Of a stretch of 7,762 nucleotides of DNA, positions 6,619 to 7,762 are shown piece after piece (the stretch's first letter is position 1; every line of letters starts with the position of its first letter). The position numbers were made by a program, and so were the translations under genes. This stretch comes from Pseudomonadota bacterium (lineage in GTDB: Bacteria; Myxococcota_A; Polyangia; Polyangiales; Ga0077539), in the NCBI GenBank assembly GCA_023428035.1, contig JAEYZO010000108.1, positions 1-7,762 on the forward strand, in the 5' to 3' direction. The notes under the pieces were generated by a model. It saw nothing but the letters and a program-made list of their open reading frames with translations, was not told the origin of the DNA and ran no database searches.

Positions 6619-7163
6619 CAGCGCTGGGGCGGGAGCTTCTGGAGCTTCCGCTGGAGGGTGCGGCGGTGCATCCCCATGCGCCGCGCGGCCTCGGAGATGT
6701 TGCCCTGACACTCTGCGAGCACGCGCTGGATGTGCTCCCACTGCGCGCGGTCGAGCGACGGCACGGTCACCTCGGGCGCGAGGGCATCGCTCTCGTGCTC
6801 GCTGAAGGCCGCCTCGATCTCCCCCGGCTCCGCGGGCTTGGTGAGGTAGTTCACCGCGCCGCGCTTCACCGCGTCGATCGCCGTCGGGATCGACCCGTAG
6901 CCCGTGAGCACCACCACGGCCACGCCGGGCACCAGCGCGATGAGCTCGCGCAGGAGGTCGAGGCCCGAGCCCCCCGGCATCCGCAGGTCGATCACCGCGT
7001 GCGTGGGGGCCTCCCGCGACGCGAGCGCGAGCGCCTCGTCGGGAGAGGCCGCCGTAGAGACCGACCACCCGCGCCGGGACATCGCAGCGGAGAGGGCCGC
7101 GCGGAAGGCCGCGTCGTCGTCGACGAGGAGCATCCGCCGCGGCGTCGCGGGCGCGTCGGTCAT
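6618..7163 (-). CDS. regA: RegA/PrrA/ActR-like response regulator
   Basis: A 181-residue transcription regulator, the length of RegA/PrrA/ActR. The receiver domain (about 10-122) has the acidic pocket LVDDDAA (13-19), phospho-acceptor Asp59 in VIDLRMPGGSG, Thr87 in VVLTGYGS and Lys109 in YLTKPAE. A linker ends at VPSLDRAQWEHIQRVLAEC (134-152), very like the RegA linker. The C-terminal Fis-type helix-turn-helix is NISEAARRMGMHRRTLQRKL (155-174); the MHRRTLQRKL part is the family hallmark of the recognition helix. ATG 7163-7161 is chosen because it leaves about ten residues before the first strand; an in-frame GTG five codons upstream is possible. It is the first gene of the minus-strand run and overlaps the kinase start by one base. 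The RegA family typically controls respiration, carbon and nitrogen metabolism in response to redox state. The candidate sites in the divergent promoter suggest self-regulation. Confidence 0.94.
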   Translation of the reverse strand: MTDAPATPRRMLLVDDDAAFRAALSAAMSRRGWSVSTAASPDEALALASREAPTHAVIDLRMPGGSGLDLLRELIALVPGVAVVVLTGYGSIPTAIDAVKRGAVNYLTKPAEPGEIEAAFSEHESDALAPEVTVPSLDRAQWEHIQRVLAECQGNISEAARRMGMHRRTLQRKLQKLPPQR

Positions 7164-7207
7164 CGCCGTCGCGATCACACGAAGCCGCGCCGAGGGCAAC
7201 GCCCCCG

Positions 7208-7221
7208 TGTCGCCCGCGACA
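7208..7221. promoter_or_regulatory. Inverted repeat TGTCGC-CC-GCGACA, candidate operator
   Basis: A perfect dyad with 6-bp arms and a 2-bp spacer, 45 bp upstream of the regulator ATG. Its half GTCGC equals one half-site remembered for RegA/PrrA boxes, but here the halves face the opposite way from the usual GCGNC...GNCGC order. It could be a site for the regulator itself or for another dimeric protein. Confidence 0.35.
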
Positions 7222-7240
7222 TCGTGACGCACGCGCGCGC

Positions 7241-7257
7241 TGCGGCCGATGGTCGCA
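7241..7257. promoter_or_regulatory. Candidate RegA/PrrA box GCGGC-N5-GTCGC
   Basis: The sequence TGCGGC, CGATG, GTCGCA forms an imperfect dyad (5 of 6 arm positions). It fits the GCGNC-gap-GNCGC pattern I recall for PrrA/RegA binding, which tolerates different gaps. It ends 5 bp before the possible -35 element TTGAAC of the lipoprotein gene, a position typical of activator sites. The neighbouring gene encodes a RegA-like regulator whose recognition helix resembles the family, so target recognition is plausible. GC-rich matches do arise by chance. Confidence 0.45.
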
Positions 7258-7300
7258 GGCGCTTGAACCCCCTGGCGGAGCGCGCATATCAAGCCCCGCC

Positions 7301-7699
7301 GTGCAGATCCGTCTCGCCATCGTCGCCGCCCTCGCCCTGTGCGCGGGGTGCGGCGCGCCCTCGGGCGACTCGCAGACCGGCGTCGACGAGCTCAGCGAGC
7401 GGGGGCGCTACGTGTTCCGGGTGGAGTTCCCCGACGGCGGGCTGCGGCGCGGGGTGAACGACTTCGAGGTCTCGTCTCGCACCGCCGACGGCACCCCGGC
7501 CCGGCTCGCCTCGGTGGTCGCGGCGATGCCCGCGCACGCGCACCAGACCGTGACCGCGTCGGCCGAGGGCGACCCCGCGACGGGCGAGTACGCCGTGCGC
7601 GGCCTGTCGCTGCCGATGGGCGGTCGCTGGGTGCTCACGCTGCGCTTCGAGGGCGGAGCCGCGAGCGACCAGGCCCTGGTGTTCACCGAGGTGCCGTGA
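7301..7699 (+). CDS. Small YtkA/FixH-like exported lipoprotein
   Basis: A 132-residue protein, probably anchored to a membrane on the outer side of the cytoplasmic membrane. The signal MQIRLAIVAALALCAGC ends at Cys17, with Ala-Gly before it as in lipoboxes (Cys at -3 is less usual). The rest is a small beta-rich domain. GLRRGVNDFEVSSR (47-60) resembles the G-x-N-x-F/L-x-V start of YtkA-like domains, MPAHAHQT (76-83) is the Met/His motif found in that group, and GEYAVRGLSLPMGGRWVLTL (95-114) is its closing hairpin. Met76, His79, His81 and Met106 could bind copper; this is inference. The start is GTG at 7301, with no clear ribosome-binding site and a possible promoter only a few bases upstream. 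The stop overlaps the next gene as GTGA. It is divergent from the RegA-like gene and may be its target. Exact function unknown. Confidence 0.78.
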   Translation: MQIRLAIVAALALCAGCGAPSGDSQTGVDELSERGRYVFRVEFPDGGLRRGVNDFEVSSRTADGTPARLASVVAAMPAHAHQTVTASAEGDPATGEYAVRGLSLPMGGRWVLTLRFEGGAASDQALVFTEVP

Positions 7700-7762
7700 C
7701 CCTCGCGGCCCGCGCCGTCGCCCTCGCGTTGATCGCGTCTCCGGCGGCGGCGGGCGCGTGCC
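7696..7762 (+). CDS. Start of an exported protein (runs off window)
   Basis: Only 22 codons are visible. GTG at 7696 overlaps the lipoprotein stop (GTGA) and opens a frame reading VTLAARAVALALIASPAAAGAC, a typical signal peptide: one Arg, a hydrophobic stretch and a small-residue cleavage region SPAAAGA. The final Cys could be the first mature residue of a metal- or haem-binding protein or a lipobox Cys, but this cannot be decided. The overlap implies translational coupling to the YtkA/FixH-like gene, so the two products probably act together outside the cytoplasm. The family cannot be identified from this fragment. Confidence 0.65.
   Translation, partial: MTLAARAVALALIASPAAAGAC

Larger units (their letters stand above)
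7164..7300. promoter_or_regulatory. Divergent promoter region between regulator and lipoprotein genes
   Basis: This 137-bp gap is the largest non-coding stretch in the window and must contain promoters for the regulator/kinase genes (minus) and the exported-protein genes (plus). It holds two dyads, at 7208-7221 and 7241-7257. A possible plus-strand promoter is TTGAAC (7263-7268), 16 nt, then the relatively AT-rich CATATC (7285-7290), close to the GTG at 7301. The -10 match is poor, and it would give a nearly leaderless mRNA. I see no convincing sigma-70 promoter facing the regulator. Confidence 0.5.

Noticed and set aside
2077..6708. Long plus-strand open frames opposite the minus-strand genes (for example 2077-3438, 3903-5501 and 5203-6708)
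   Set aside because: They mirror the GC-biased third positions of real genes, read as Arg/His/Gly/Ala/Glu-rich low-complexity protein, and show no motifs. The opposite strand carries well-conserved families.
7164..7292. Upstream extension of the response regulator to 7292
   Set aside because: The extra 43 residues match nothing in the family, cover the divergent promoter dyads, and are not needed because ATG 7163 gives the normal N-terminus.
5341..7320. A 659-codon open frame suggesting the kinase has a large N-terminal extension
   Set aside because: The extra upstream part overlaps the clearly recognisable regulator gene in another frame and is rich in Arg, Ala and Gly without any domain. 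The ATG at 6618 gives a standard RegB start.

Overview
The window is very GC-rich (about 70% or more by eye), with almost every third codon position G or C, many GTG starts and ten tightly packed genes on both strands. Lipoprotein-like signals, a RegB/RegA-type redox two-component pair and a MoxR-DUF58 pair fit a soil or marine proteobacterium-like organism. My best guess is a myxobacterium of the Polyangiales/Sandaracinaceae type, inferred from composition and gene style rather than from any marker gene. I see no rRNA, tRNA, transposon, phage gene or CRISPR array.

Layout. At the left edge (1-535, minus) is the first two-thirds of a subclass B1-like metallo-beta-lactamase with a probable lipoprotein signal. 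It is divergent from a glutathione S-transferase-like gene (613-1257, plus), and the 77-bp gap between them holds a perfect 7-bp inverted repeat. An atypical short-chain dehydrogenase-like protein follows (1302-1988, plus). It converges on a long minus-strand series running from 7163 down to 2041: RegA-like response regulator, RegB-like sensor kinase, DmeF-like metal exporter, MoxR AAA+ ATPase and DUF58 protein. Junctions are tight: TGATG between regulator and kinase, 22 nt between kinase and exporter, 51 nt before moxR, and GTGA between moxR and DUF58. The whole set could therefore be one transcript, although the 51-nt gap could separate the MoxR-DUF58 pair. Divergent from the regulator, and reading off the right edge, are a small YtkA/FixH-like lipoprotein (7301-7699) and the signal peptide of another exported protein (from 7696), also joined by a GTGA overlap.

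How the genes may work together. The kinase keeps both hallmarks of RegB redox sensing: the GGxxNPF quinone-site motif and the Cys after the H-box. The regulator has the Fis-type helix-turn-helix of RegA/PrrA/ActR. The 137-bp gap between the regulator and the lipoprotein contains GCGGC-N5-GTCGC, which resembles the PrrA/RegA half-site pair, and a TGTCGC-CC-GCGACA dyad. My reading is a redox-responsive circuit that controls itself, the divergent exported proteins and possibly the DmeF exporter. The MoxR-DUF58 pair is a separate module with a probable chaperone/assembly role.

I did not find a clearly new defence or mobile system. The most interesting items are the uncatalogued B1-type beta-lactamase, the RegBA-like circuit with its candidate operators and exported partners, and the SDR-fold protein without the usual catalytic Tyr.
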